A DNA stretch of 64,000 nt, taken from assembly GCF_035514885.1 (NCBI RefSeq), contig NZ_DATJCH010000005.1, positions 1 to 64,000 of the forward strand, in the 5' to 3' direction. Every line of letters begins with the position of its first letter. Position 1 is the stretch's first letter. The notes below the pieces were generated by a model. The model did not search any database. It was not told where the DNA came from and saw only the letters and a list, made by a program, of their open reading frames with translations. Position numbers and translations under genes: made by a program. The DNA is from Albibacterium sp035514885. GTDB taxonomy: Bacteria > Bacteroidota > Bacteroidia > Sphingobacteriales > Sphingobacteriaceae. Shown here in pieces: positions 17,655 through 26,551 of the stretch.

Positions 17655-19295
17655 TTACCTATTCTCTCCTGCTTCTTTAAATTCTGAACCATCTCTCCAT
17701 TTGGGGAAAGTTGTTTCCATGCTTAAAGAATAGCCAATTTGGTAAAATAGCTTTATATCGTTTATAATGCCATCCAATTGCCAATATGCAGCATCGTATT
17801 CATCTTTTTGCGTATGGTATCTGCCTTCAAATTGATCTCTTTTACTTTGAGCTTCTGTACTGGTATCGACAAAATCAATTCCTCCGCCAGCATACAGAGC
17901 AGGTACTCCAACTTTTGCAAAGTTAAAATGATCCGATCTAAAGAATGAACCGGAAGAAGGGTGAGGGTCAGGCCTAATGGTTCGGTCTTGTAACTCTGCA
18001 GCATGCTCTACATAATCATCTAACTCAGATTGCCCATAACCAATAACTGTAATATCCTTTGTAGCACCAAATGCACTCATAGCATCAATATTGATATTGG
18101 CAACTGTTTTGGATAAAGGGTAAATAGGATTTTTGGCATAATACTCTGAGCCTAATAAGCCTTGCTCTTCTGCAGTTAGACCAACAAACAATATCGTTCT
18201 CTCTGGCGGAACTGTCGCATGTTTAAATGCTTTTGCAATCTCCATAATTGCTGCAATCCCGGTAGCATTGTCATTTGCTCCATTATAAATAGAATCTCCA
18301 TCCAACGATTCTCCTACACCAAGATGATCCCAATGGCCTGCATAAATAATAACTTCATCCGGACGCTTTGTACCTTCCAGCTTCCCGATTACATTATTAG
18401 ATGTTGCTTTTTTAATTTCATTTTTAATACTCACATTGGTTTGAAGACCTAAATCTACTGCCTTAAAACCGGGTTTTTTTGCAGATTCAATAACGCTGCT
18501 GTCAATACCAGCCAGGTTAAACATCTTTTTTGCCGCATCTGCACTGAGCCAACCTTCAAAGGCTGCCAGAGATGCACCATCATCGGCGGTCAGTAAATTC
18601 ATTTGTGGTCCACTCCAGCCAGAACGAACTACGTTCCAGCCGTAACTAGCAGCTCCTGTATCGTGGATAATTAATACTCCACTCGCTCCTTGCCGCGCAG
18701 CTTCTTCATATTTGTAGGTCCAGCGCCCATAATAAGTCATGGTGCCTCCCTTAAATAGGCTTTTGTCATAATATCCCGGGTCGTTTACCATTACGACAAC
18801 TGTTTTCCCTTTTACATCTAAATTTGCATAATCGTTCCAGTTATACTCTGGTGCAACAATTCCGAAACCGGCAAAGATAAGCTCACTATTATTCACGGTA
18901 ACCGATTCTTTAACTTGTCGGCTGCCCATAACAAATTCTTCCAGAAGTTTGAAACTGACCTCTCCGCCTTTGCCTTTAAATACTAATTCTTTCATTGGGC
19001 TTGATGTAGTTTCAACCAATGGCACCTCTTGAAAGTAACTATCCCCATTGCCTGGCTCTAGTCCGATACTTTCAAACTGTTCCTTTATATAATTGATGGT
19101 TTTTGTTTCCCCCTCTGTAAAAGGCATCCTGCCTTCAAACTCATCAGATGATAGAGTTTTTACGGCATTAACGAAGCTTTCCTCACTAATGCTGTTAATT
19201 GCAGCAGAATCATTTGCATCCAGTTTGTTTTCTGTGTTATTACAAGCAGCCAAAGATGCTGCTGCGATTAAAAGGATAAAAGGAAGTTTTTTCAT
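17655..19295 (-). CDS. M28 family zinc metallopeptidase, lipoprotein, with PA domain
   Basis: 546 aa. Lipobox SLAAC (Cys18), so membrane-attached and exported. A protease-associated (PA) segment lies in the middle (GKTVVVMVNDPG ... ARQGASGVLIIHD). The peptidase core shows the co-catalytic zinc site: GHWDHLG, GANDNATGIAAIMEIA, TAEEQGLLGSEYYA, NINIDAMSAFG and RSDHFNFAKVGVPALY (His, Asp, two Glu, Asp, His). M28 proteins of this layout are aminopeptidases that trim peptides outside the cytoplasm. The gene sits alone between parE and parC in the opposite orientation. The substrate is unknown. Confidence 0.92.
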   Translation of the reverse strand: MKKLPFILLIAAASLAACNNTENKLDANDSAAINSISEESFVNAVKTLSSDEFEGRMPFTEGETKTINYIKEQFESIGLEPGNGDSYFQEVPLVETTSSPMKELVFKGKGGEVSFKLLEEFVMGSRQVKESVTVNNSELIFAGFGIVAPEYNWNDYANLDVKGKTVVVMVNDPGYYDKSLFKGGTMTYYGRWTYKYEEAARQGASGVLIIHDTGAASYGWNVVRSGWSGPQMNLLTADDGASLAAFEGWLSADAAKKMFNLAGIDSSVIESAKKPGFKAVDLGLQTNVSIKNEIKKATSNNVIGKLEGTKRPDEVIIYAGHWDHLGVGESLDGDSIYNGANDNATGIAAIMEIAKAFKHATVPPERTILFVGLTAEEQGLLGSEYYAKNPIYPLSKTVANINIDAMSAFGATKDITVIGYGQSELDDYVEHAAELQDRTIRPDPHPSSGSFFRSDHFNFAKVGVPALYAGGGIDFVDTSTEAQSKRDQFEGRYHTQKDEYDAAYWQLDGIINDIKLFYQIGYSLSMETTFPKWRDGSEFKEAGENR

Positions 19296-19452
19296 CAGAT
19301 GATTTTTGCTTTTAAACGATCAATGATATATTCGGAGGCTTAAAATTACTATAAATATGGTGAATGCAATAGAAAACACGAATGTTTTATCATAAAAGGA
19401 AATTCATTTGTATTTTTACGCGAATTGATATTAAATAGCATATTAGAAACAT

Positions 19453-22242
19453 ATGAGTGAAGAAATAGATCAAAACAATGGATTGCCGGAAGGGGAAGAT
19501 GAAGAATTAACAAGCAGTAGGGTAATTCCACTTTCAGGTTTATATGAGCGTTGGTTTCTAGATTATGCATCCTATGTTATTCTTGATCGGGCCGTTCCTT
19601 ATATCAATGATGGGCTTAAACCCGTACAGCGCAGAATATTACATTCTCTAAAAGAATTGGATGATGGAAGATATAATAAGGCTGCAAATGTAATTGGAAA
19701 CACCATGAAGTACCACCCACACGGGGATGCTTCTATTGGTGATGCCATGGTTCAGATTGGTCAGAAAAACCTGTTAATCGATACACAAGGAAACTGGGGA
19801 GATCCTATTACCGGCGATTCAGCCGCTGCCCCACGTTACATAGAAGCGCGTTTGTCGAAGTTCGCACTTGATGTGGTATTTAATCCGGATACCACGGTTT
19901 GGCAATTAAGCTACGATGGTAGAAACCGCGAGCCTGTAACACTTCCTGTTAAATTTCCTTTACTGTTAGCCCAAGGTGCAGAAGGTATAGCTGTAGGTTT
20001 GGCCACTAAAATTATGCCTCATAATTTTAATGAATTGATTGATGCATCAATTAAATGCCTGCAAGGAGAGCGACCTAATTTAATGCCTGATTTCCCTACA
20101 GGAGGTTTGGCAGATTGCTCTGCCTATAATGAAGGTATGCGAGGTGGGAGGGTTAAGATTAGAGCAAAGATTGAAGAACGCGATCGTAAAACCCTAGCCA
20201 TAACAGAAATTCCCTATGGTACCACGACTGGTGGCATCATTGAAAATATTATTGCAGCCAATGATAAGGGGAAGATTAAAATTAAGAAGATTGAAGATAA
20301 TACAGCTAAAGATGTCGAAATTATCATTCACTTAGCAACTGGTGTATCGCCAGATGTTACCATTGATGCTCTATACGCCTTTACAGACTGTGAGACTTCC
20401 ATATCTCCCAATACCTGTGTGATAAAGGATGATAAGCCTTATTTCATGAGTGTTAACGATGTACTTATTGAAAACACAGAGATAACAAAAGGCCTGTTAA
20501 AGCAAGAGTTAGAAATACGATTGAATGAACTAATGGAGAAGATATTCTTCAGTTCATTGTTAAAGATATTTATCCAGGAAGGGATGTATAAGCATCCTGA
20601 TTATGAAAATGCAGGTGAGTTTGAAGCGGTTGTATCGGTTTTAGATAGTTTATTTGAACCCTTCTTTCCTCAGTTTTATCGAACCATCCTTCCGGAAGAC
20701 TATAAGAAGCTGATCGATAAACCTATGAGTAGCATCACGCGTTTTGATGTTAAGAAGGCCGATGAGCAAATGAAAGGGTATGAAAATGAAATCAAGCAGG
20801 TAAAATATCATCTTAAGCATTTAACAGATTATGCGATTGCCTGGTTTGAGAAGTTAAAAGAGAAATACGGAGCAGGCAGAGAGCGTGCAACAGAGCTCAG
20901 AACTTTTGATAAGGTTACTGCAGCCGAAGTTGCATTGGCCAACATCAAATTCTATGCAAATCGTGCCGATGGGTTTATTGGAACGGGATTGCGCAAAGAT
21001 GAATATATCGGAGACTGTTCTGACCTGGATGAAATCATTGTTTTTAGAGAAGATGGCCAATTTGTTGTTACAAAAATTCAAGATAAGACCTTTGTTGGTA
21101 AAGGAATTATCCATGTCGCTGTTTTCCGAAAAGGAGATGACCGGACCGTTTATAATATGATTTACCGCGATGGAAAAACAGGCGTTTCTTATGTTAAGCG
21201 TTTTTCTATCTTAGGTGTTACAAGAGATAAGGAGTATGACCTTACAGGTGGCGCTAAAGGCTCCAAGGTATTGTACTTTACTGCAAACCCGAACGGTGAG
21301 GCAGAGTTAATCAATATTCAATTACGGCCTCATTCAAAACTTCGGAAGCTTCAATTCGATCTGGACTTTGCTGAGATCGTAATTAAAGGTAGGGGAGCTA
21401 AAGGTAATATCGTTACGAAATATCCGATAAAGAAAATAAGTTTAAAGGCTAAGGGAGTTTCTACACTTTCAGGCAGAAAAATCTGGTTTGATGAAATATT
21501 AAGCCGGTTAAATGTAGATGGCAGAGGGCTTTATTTGGGAGAATTTGATGGAGATGATAAAATACTGATTATCTTAAAAGATGGTAGCTATGAACTACGA
21601 TCTTTCGATTTAAGCACTCATTTTGATAATGACTTATACCGAATTGAAAAGTACAATCCTGAGAAGGTGTATACACTGGTTCACCGTGATGGTAAGTCGG
21701 GTGTGTTTTTTGTAAAACGTTTTCTTATCGAATCAACTGCTATTGGAAGGCGCACTTCTTTAATAAACGAAGAGCCAGGTTCAAAAATGATCTTGGCAAC
21801 GGCTGCTACTAAACCGCTTGTGAAGGTTGATATTACCAAAGGAAAAGCTAAAACGCCAGAGAGCTATGAAGAAGATTTAGCTGCATTTATCGATATTAAG
21901 GGAATGAAAGCACAAGGTAATCGTCTAAGTTCCTATGATATTGTAAAAGTTGAATTGCTTTCAGTGGAGGAGGACGATGATGCGGAAGAGACTAATGTTC
22001 CTTCTGATCCGAATCCTTCACCTCAGAATGGTCAACAAACTCCGACAGAGGAAGGAAAGGTTGCAGAAGAAAGGGAAGCGAAAGATTCAGATAGCATAGG
22101 AGAAAATGAAGAGAAAACAAAAGCGGATTCTAAAGATTCGTCCATTCCATCAGAGAAGAAAGTAAGCCCTAAATTAGATCTTGAAATCACCAACCCTGAT
22201 GAAATTGAGATCGATAACAAAGGACAAATAAACTTATTCTAA
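19453..22242 (+). CDS. parC: DNA topoisomerase IV subunit A
   Basis: 929 aa. The winged-helix region has YHPHGDASIGDAMVQ (88-102) and the catalytic tyrosine Tyr129 in AAPRYIEARL. The tower and coiled-coil gate follow, then a C-terminal beta-pinwheel (repeats such as VTRDKEYDLTGGAKGSKVLYF). The last ~90 residues are an acidic, Ser/Pro/Lys-rich tail ending in GQINLF. At the position of the quinolone-contacting Ser80 of E. coli ParC there is Ala93, with Asp97 at the acidic position. With ParE it forms topoisomerase IV. TATTTTTA about 40 bases upstream is an imperfect promoter box. The tail and its end motif are discussed as a finding. Confidence 0.95.
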   Translation: MSEEIDQNNGLPEGEDEELTSSRVIPLSGLYERWFLDYASYVILDRAVPYINDGLKPVQRRILHSLKELDDGRYNKAANVIGNTMKYHPHGDASIGDAMVQIGQKNLLIDTQGNWGDPITGDSAAAPRYIEARLSKFALDVVFNPDTTVWQLSYDGRNREPVTLPVKFPLLLAQGAEGIAVGLATKIMPHNFNELIDASIKCLQGERPNLMPDFPTGGLADCSAYNEGMRGGRVKIRAKIEERDRKTLAITEIPYGTTTGGIIENIIAANDKGKIKIKKIEDNTAKDVEIIIHLATGVSPDVTIDALYAFTDCETSISPNTCVIKDDKPYFMSVNDVLIENTEITKGLLKQELEIRLNELMEKIFFSSLLKIFIQEGMYKHPDYENAGEFEAVVSVLDSLFEPFFPQFYRTILPEDYKKLIDKPMSSITRFDVKKADEQMKGYENEIKQVKYHLKHLTDYAIAWFEKLKEKYGAGRERATELRTFDKVTAAEVALANIKFYANRADGFIGTGLRKDEYIGDCSDLDEIIVFREDGQFVVTKIQDKTFVGKGIIHVAVFRKGDDRTVYNMIYRDGKTGVSYVKRFSILGVTRDKEYDLTGGAKGSKVLYFTANPNGEAELINIQLRPHSKLRKLQFDLDFAEIVIKGRGAKGNIVTKYPIKKISLKAKGVSTLSGRKIWFDEILSRLNVDGRGLYLGEFDGDDKILIILKDGSYELRSFDLSTHFDNDLYRIEKYNPEKVYTLVHRDGKSGVFFVKRFLIESTAIGRRTSLINEEPGSKMILATAATKPLVKVDITKGKAKTPESYEEDLAAFIDIKGMKAQGNRLSSYDIVKVELLSVEEDDDAEETNVPSDPNPSPQNGQQTPTEEGKVAEEREAKDSDSIGENEEKTKADSKDSSIPSEKKVSPKLDLEITNPDEIEIDNKGQINLF

Positions 22243-22243
22243 A

Positions 22244-22294
22244 ATAAATTCATAAAAGGCTTTCGATTTTACTCGAAGGCCTGTATGAATTTAT
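22244..22294. terminator. Hairpin between converging parC and msrA
   Basis: A two-part stem: 22244-22253 pairs with 22285-22294 (10 bp), and 22258-22266 pairs with 22273-22281 (9 bp with one G-U), around a TTTTAC loop. It overlaps the end of msrA. It lacks a good T run on the parC side, so termination strength is uncertain. Confidence 0.5.
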
Positions 22295-22781
22295 CCACTT
22301 TGGGTTTAACAACTGCTACACAGTAAGGTTGGTTTGGGTTCCTAAGAAAGTAATTCGTGTGATAGTCTTCTGCTTCGTAGAACGTTTCTGCAGGAGAGAT
22401 CTTCGTAACGATAGGTTTATCAAATACACCTTCCGCTGTTAAACCTGCAATAAAACGTTCTGCCTCTTCTTTTTGTAAATCGTTATGATAGAATATTTCA
22501 GAACGGTATTGCGTGCCAATGTCATTCCCTTGTCGGTTTAATGTAGTCGGATCGTGTGTTTTAAAGAAGACTCCTAACAAGTCCCGAAAACTTAATTCAT
22601 CCTCATTATAATCAATTTGTATTACCTCAGCATGATTTGTTTTACCAGTACATACTTCTTCATAAGTTGGGTTTTCGGTATGTCCGCCCATATATCCGGG
22701 TAAAAGTGTATTAATCCCTTTTAGTCTTTGAAATACAGCTTCCGTACACCAAAAACATCCACCAGCCAATGTTGCTTTCAT
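22269..22781 (-). CDS. msrA: Peptide methionine-S-sulfoxide reductase A
   Basis: 170 aa, typical length. The active-site motif GGCFWCTEAVF (catalytic Cys9) is at the N-terminus, followed by GYMGGHTENPTYEEVCTGKTNHAEVIQIDY and DIGTQYRSEIFYHN, all hallmarks of MsrA. It reduces methionine-S-sulfoxide in proteins with thioredoxin. No signal peptide, so cytoplasmic. It appears to be a single gene; a small inverted repeat AGAAC-N6-GTTCT (22824-22839) lies 43 bases upstream and could be an operator. Confidence 0.97.
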   Translation of the reverse strand: MKATLAGGCFWCTEAVFQRLKGINTLLPGYMGGHTENPTYEEVCTGKTNHAEVIQIDYNEDELSFRDLLGVFFKTHDPTTLNRQGNDIGTQYRSEIFYHNDLQKEEAERFIAGLTAEGVFDKPIVTKISPAETFYEAEDYHTNYFLRNPNQPYCVAVVKPKVDKFIQAFE

Positions 22782-22883
22782 TTTAATTTATTTAAAAAAT
22801 TGTTATTCACTGAAACTCTTATTAGAACGAAATTGTTCTGCTAGCATTATATTATTTTTATTTATTGATATTCAAACCACAAT

Positions 22884-23942
22884 CTATTGGTATTGGATAT
22901 AGATAGGGATAGGCTTTAATTTTAACAACTCTTCAGGAGTTAACATCCGGTTCGGAGGATTCTTAATATCATTTTTATAGAATAATTTAAAGCCTGTAAA
23001 CTCTACCGGTTCTTTGTGAATAAAATGGCGATAGGTACCCTTCTTTAATTCTGGTGGTCCCCATCCGTCCATATCCATTACAAATTGAACTTCCGGACGA
23101 AGTTTTATATCGCTGTAGTTTTTAACCATCGCTTGAGTGAAACGATGTACTACCAAAACTTTTGGTGGTAAGTTGTTTTCTTGCACTAGTTTCTGTAGGT
23201 ACTCAGTAGCATAATTAATATCATTGGCATTAAAAGAGCCAATCTTTTTACCTGGTTTTGAACCATCTTTCATTGAGAATTCAGGATCAATTCCCAAATG
23301 TACATGCGGCAATTTTAAGTATTTTTCCAGTCGCGGTAGTTCATCCTCAATGGTGCTCAGCGCTACCTGGATATCTAGAAATACCAGCGCATTCCGCATT
23401 TTTGCGATGCTTAAAACAGAGTCAATTTGTGAATCAGGCATCCTGTTGCGGTATTTACCGTCTCTGCCTTCAGATCCTTGAGCAACAACAGCAATATAAT
23501 GCAATGCCGGAATAGCTTCAGTTGTACTGTCTGCTTCGTTCCATCTTTTTATTTCGGCATCTAAATGCTCCAACATCAGTTCTGGTGGGTGCTCTCCCAG
23601 AATACCCATTCGTTTAGAATAAAGATTCCCGTAATAAGCTATAATTCTTTTAGCAGGTAAGATAGCACCGGCAAGAGGTATCGGTTGATTTTTAACGGGC
23701 CATTTGCCAGTGGTGTCTCCATTTGCAAGTGCTAAAACCTGTTTGCGATACAAATTTGAATCAACAAAAGGGTTTTTCAAGATAGCTTCTTCCTCGGCCT
23801 TCTCAATAGAATCTAAACGGCTAAGTGAGTCCACTTCGGCAGTTTCGTTAGCAGCTTGTCCAATACTAGAGTTGCACGAAGAGTAAAAAATAAGAAAGAA
23901 GAACAATACAGGTGTGGCTTTCAACAGGCTTCTTTTTATCAT
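22884..23942 (-). CDS. Lipoprotein of unknown function with TIM-barrel-like core
   Basis: 352 aa. The signal peptide ends in FYSSC (Cys23), followed by a low-complexity linker (~24-80). The core has a chain of conserved-looking strands: RIIAYYGNLYSKRMGILGE, ALHYIAVVAQGSEGRDG, ALVFLDIQVALSTIEDEL, HVHLGIDPEFSMKDG, PPKVLVVHRFTQAMVKNY, VQFVMDMDGWGPPELKK and EFTGFKLFYKND, ending in PIPIYIQYQ. This is the strand/helix rhythm of a TIM barrel, with acidic residues at strand ends (LDIQ, IDPEF, MDMDGWG). From memory it resembles actinobacterial lipoproteins of unknown function with the same YYG...GILGE, DPEW and VVHQF motifs. Glycan binding or hydrolysis is a guess. Single gene between msrA and the methyltransferase. 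Confidence 0.7.
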   Translation of the reverse strand: MIKRSLLKATPVLFFFLIFYSSCNSSIGQAANETAEVDSLSRLDSIEKAEEEAILKNPFVDSNLYRKQVLALANGDTTGKWPVKNQPIPLAGAILPAKRIIAYYGNLYSKRMGILGEHPPELMLEHLDAEIKRWNEADSTTEAIPALHYIAVVAQGSEGRDGKYRNRMPDSQIDSVLSIAKMRNALVFLDIQVALSTIEDELPRLEKYLKLPHVHLGIDPEFSMKDGSKPGKKIGSFNANDINYATEYLQKLVQENNLPPKVLVVHRFTQAMVKNYSDIKLRPEVQFVMDMDGWGPPELKKGTYRHFIHKEPVEFTGFKLFYKNDIKNPPNRMLTPEELLKLKPIPIYIQYQ

Positions 23943-23999
23943 AGAGTGTTATATTTATTCAAAATGGAAGATACGATAATTGTTTGTTCTTATGATATA

Positions 24000-24899
24000 T
24001 TATAATGTTTTCTTAAACCTTCCAAAGGCACTGATTGGTAGCTTTTTTCCGGTAGTTGCGGGCAAGTATAATTCACCTGTCTCCAGGTTCTTAATCTGCG
24101 GCATAGATTCTCTTAACAGTGTTTCAATGTTCTTTGAAAAGAAACCCGAGGTATAGGTGTTTAGAATCAGAAAGTGTTCTTCTTTATCCAAAAGCTTAAT
24201 AACGTCATGGATCATCTCTTCAATCTGGTTTTCTAATTTCCATTTCTCACCTTTCGGCCCATGTCCATAAGCAGGCGGATCTAGAATAATACCATTATAA
24301 GTATTTCCTCTTTTTATTTCGCGCTTAACAAATTTCAAAGCATCTTCTACCAACCATCGGATATCTTTTAAGCCGGATAGCTGCTGATTCTCATTTGCCC
24401 AGGTAATAACTTGCTTAATAGAGTCAACATGGGTGGTTTCTGCTCCATACGCTCTTGCAATCAGTGAAGCACCACCAGTATACGCAAATAGGTTTAATAC
24501 TTTCGGTTGTGGCTTCTTAAAAGATCGAATTGTAGCGGCAATATAATCCCAATTTGCTGCCTGCTCAGGAAATATTCCGATATGTTTAAACGCAGTTAGA
24601 GCCAGACGAAATTTAAGATAGATATCTTTGTTTTGATAGTTGATGAACCATTCGTCAGGAATACTCTTATTTTTTTTTATCCACTCGCCTTTGGTTGCAG
24701 AGCGACTGATAAATCGAATGTCATGCTTTTTTATCCACTCTTCTTCTGACATCGTTTTCTGCCAGTGAGCAGCAGGTTCCGGACGGATTAAAATTCGGTC
24801 ACCAAATCTTTCAAGCTTTTCTCCGCCGCCGCAGTCAATCAATTCATAATCCTTCCAAGTCTTAGGAATGGTTATGAAACTACCTCTATTCTGGTCCAT
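24000..24899 (-). CDS. Class I SAM-dependent methyltransferase, RlmI/RlmK-like
   Basis: 299 aa. An N-terminal RNA-binding-like part is followed by a Rossmann methyltransferase core: motif I VLNLFAYTGGASLIA, an acidic end of strand 2 (TTHVDSIKQVITWA), and motif IV ILDPPAYGHGP. The DPPxYG variant and the KVLNLFAYTGG motif are typical of the RlmI/RlmK group of 23S rRNA cytosine/guanine methyltransferases. The exact target base cannot be read from sequence. It is the third gene of the mlaE-mlaF operon, 17 bp after mlaF, an arrangement whose functional meaning is unclear. Confidence 0.85.
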   Translation of the reverse strand: MDQNRGSFITIPKTWKDYELIDCGGGEKLERFGDRILIRPEPAAHWQKTMSEEEWIKKHDIRFISRSATKGEWIKKNKSIPDEWFINYQNKDIYLKFRLALTAFKHIGIFPEQAANWDYIAATIRSFKKPQPKVLNLFAYTGGASLIARAYGAETTHVDSIKQVITWANENQQLSGLKDIRWLVEDALKFVKREIKRGNTYNGIILDPPAYGHGPKGEKWKLENQIEEMIHDVIKLLDKEEHFLILNTYTSGFFSKNIETLLRESMPQIKNLETGELYLPATTGKKLPISAFGRFKKTL

Positions 24900-24916
24900 T
24901 TAATATGAATCTTTAC

Positions 24917-25669
24917 TTAAAAACTTTTCTTTGCTACTTTCATAAACGGACTTGCAAATACGAAGTCATTAAGCTCTTTAATGTCTGTATGTGCTATTTC
25001 TTTATTAGATCCTTCCCAGTTTTTCTTTCCCTGATAAAGGAATAAAATATAGTCGCCAATTCCCATTACAGAACTCATATCATGCGTAACCACAACAGTG
25101 GTTGTGTTGAATTCTTCCGTTAATTCTTGAATTAACTCATCAATAAGAATGGATGTTTGCGGATCGAGACCTGAGTTGGGCTCATCGCAAAAAAGATATT
25201 TAGGAGTCATGGTAATTGCTCGGGCAATCCCAACCCGTTTCTTCATTCCTCCTGAAAGTTCAGATGGGTACAGGTCATTTTTGCCAGCTAAATTCACGCG
25301 CTCCAAACAGAAATTTGCACGGTCAACCTTTTCACTTTTACTCATGTCTGTAAACATTTCAAGTGAAAAGATAATGTTCTGCTCAACAGTCATGGAATCA
25401 AAAAGAGCGGAATTCTGGAAAAGCATTCCTATTTCCTTTCGGATCGGAATTCTGTCCTCAAAAGACAACCTGGTAAACTCGGCCCCATCGTATATTACTC
25501 TGCCAGAATCTGGTTGATGCAGTCCTACCATACATTTTAAAAGCGTACTCTTGCCTGATCCTGAACCACCAATTATCAGACTGATTCTACCGGGTTCAAA
25601 TGTTGCTGAAATGCCTTTTAAAACTTCATTTTCTCCAAAAGTCTTATAGATATCCGATACTTCAATCAT
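24917..25669 (-). CDS. mlaF: MlaF-type phospholipid ABC transporter ATPase
   Basis: 250 aa. It has Walker A GGSGSGKSTLLK (~34-45), the signature ELSGGMKKRVGIARA, Walker B YLFCDEPNSGLDPQ and the switch histidine in VVVTHD. The GMKKRVGIARA form of the signature is characteristic of the Mla/Ttg2A family. It follows the permease gene mlaE by 31 bp. MlaEF complexes move phospholipids between the inner membrane and periplasmic MCE proteins. An mlaD (MCE) gene is not in the operon and must be elsewhere if the system is complete. Confidence 0.92.
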   Translation of the reverse strand: MIEVSDIYKTFGENEVLKGISATFEPGRISLIIGGSGSGKSTLLKCMVGLHQPDSGRVIYDGAEFTRLSFEDRIPIRKEIGMLFQNSALFDSMTVEQNIIFSLEMFTDMSKSEKVDRANFCLERVNLAGKNDLYPSELSGGMKKRVGIARAITMTPKYLFCDEPNSGLDPQTSILIDELIQELTEEFNTTTVVVTHDMSSVMGIGDYILFLYQGKKNWEGSNKEIAHTDIKELNDFVFASPFMKVAKKSF

Positions 25670-25700
25670 TTAATTTTAATTTAATGAGACGCTTCACTAT

Positions 25701-26435
25701 TTAAAGCATCAGGGCCGTAATAATATAATCGCAAACCAATATTGTTATACAGCTTACTACCACACTTTTCGTACTCGCTAATCCTACTTCTAAAGAACCT
25801 CCACGTACATAAAATCCTTGGTAGGCTGATATAGAGGTGATTACAAAGCCAAAAACGAAAGCTTTAACCATGGCAACTGCAACCGTATAACCGTTAAAGT
25901 CGCCCGTAATCCCCATAATATAATCTGCAGGAGTTACTGCACCTGACAGAGCACCACCGGCGAGACCACCAAAAAGGGCTAGAAAAATCGAAATGATAAC
26001 CAATAATGGTACCATCGTTATTCCAGCGATTATTTTAGGTAAGATTAGGTAGCCCGGAGCATTGATTCCCATAATTTCCAGTGCGTCAATCTGTTCTGAT
26101 ACACGCATAGAGCCTATTTGAGATGAAATGGATGAGCCCACTTTTCCTGCAAGAACCAATGCTGTTATCGTCGGACTTAGTTCAAGAATACTTGAATCGC
26201 GGTTAATCTGTCCGATAATGGAAGAAGGTATTAAATCTGAAACTAATTGGAAGGCAATTTGCATGGTCATTACCGCCCCGATAAAAGTAGAGATGATGGC
26301 AACCAAGCTTAATGAACCAACTCCTATATTATCCATGCTCAGAAAAATTTCCTTCCAATAGATTCTCCATTTTTCTGGTTTCTTAAAAACTGATTTTATA
26401 AGAAGGAGGTATTTGCCGAAATCTGTAAAAAACAT
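25701..26435 (-). CDS. mlaE: MlaE-family ABC transporter permease
   Basis: 244 aa with about five membrane helices. It has the family block VGSSISSQIGSMRVSEQIDALEIMGINAPGYL, which contains the EQIDAL coupling-helix motif contacting MlaF, and the terminal VVSCITILVCDYIITALM. It is the first gene of the mlaE-mlaF-methyltransferase operon. The family keeps outer-membrane lipid asymmetry or feeds lipids to the outer membrane. The start at 26435 gives a complete N-terminal amphipathic helix. Confidence 0.92.
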   Translation of the reverse strand: MFFTDFGKYLLLIKSVFKKPEKWRIYWKEIFLSMDNIGVGSLSLVAIISTFIGAVMTMQIAFQLVSDLIPSSIIGQINRDSSILELSPTITALVLAGKVGSSISSQIGSMRVSEQIDALEIMGINAPGYLILPKIIAGITMVPLLVIISIFLALFGGLAGGALSGAVTPADYIMGITGDFNGYTVAVAMVKAFVFGFVITSISAYQGFYVRGGSLEVGLASTKSVVVSCITILVCDYIITALML

Positions 26436-26551
26436 AAAATATGGATATGTCGTAAATATAACGTTTTTCTATAGCTGCCAAAACAATAATTTACGAAGCC
26501 GCCGGAGTTAACCTTTTTTATTTCGTATTTTCGTTAACAAATAAAACAGCA

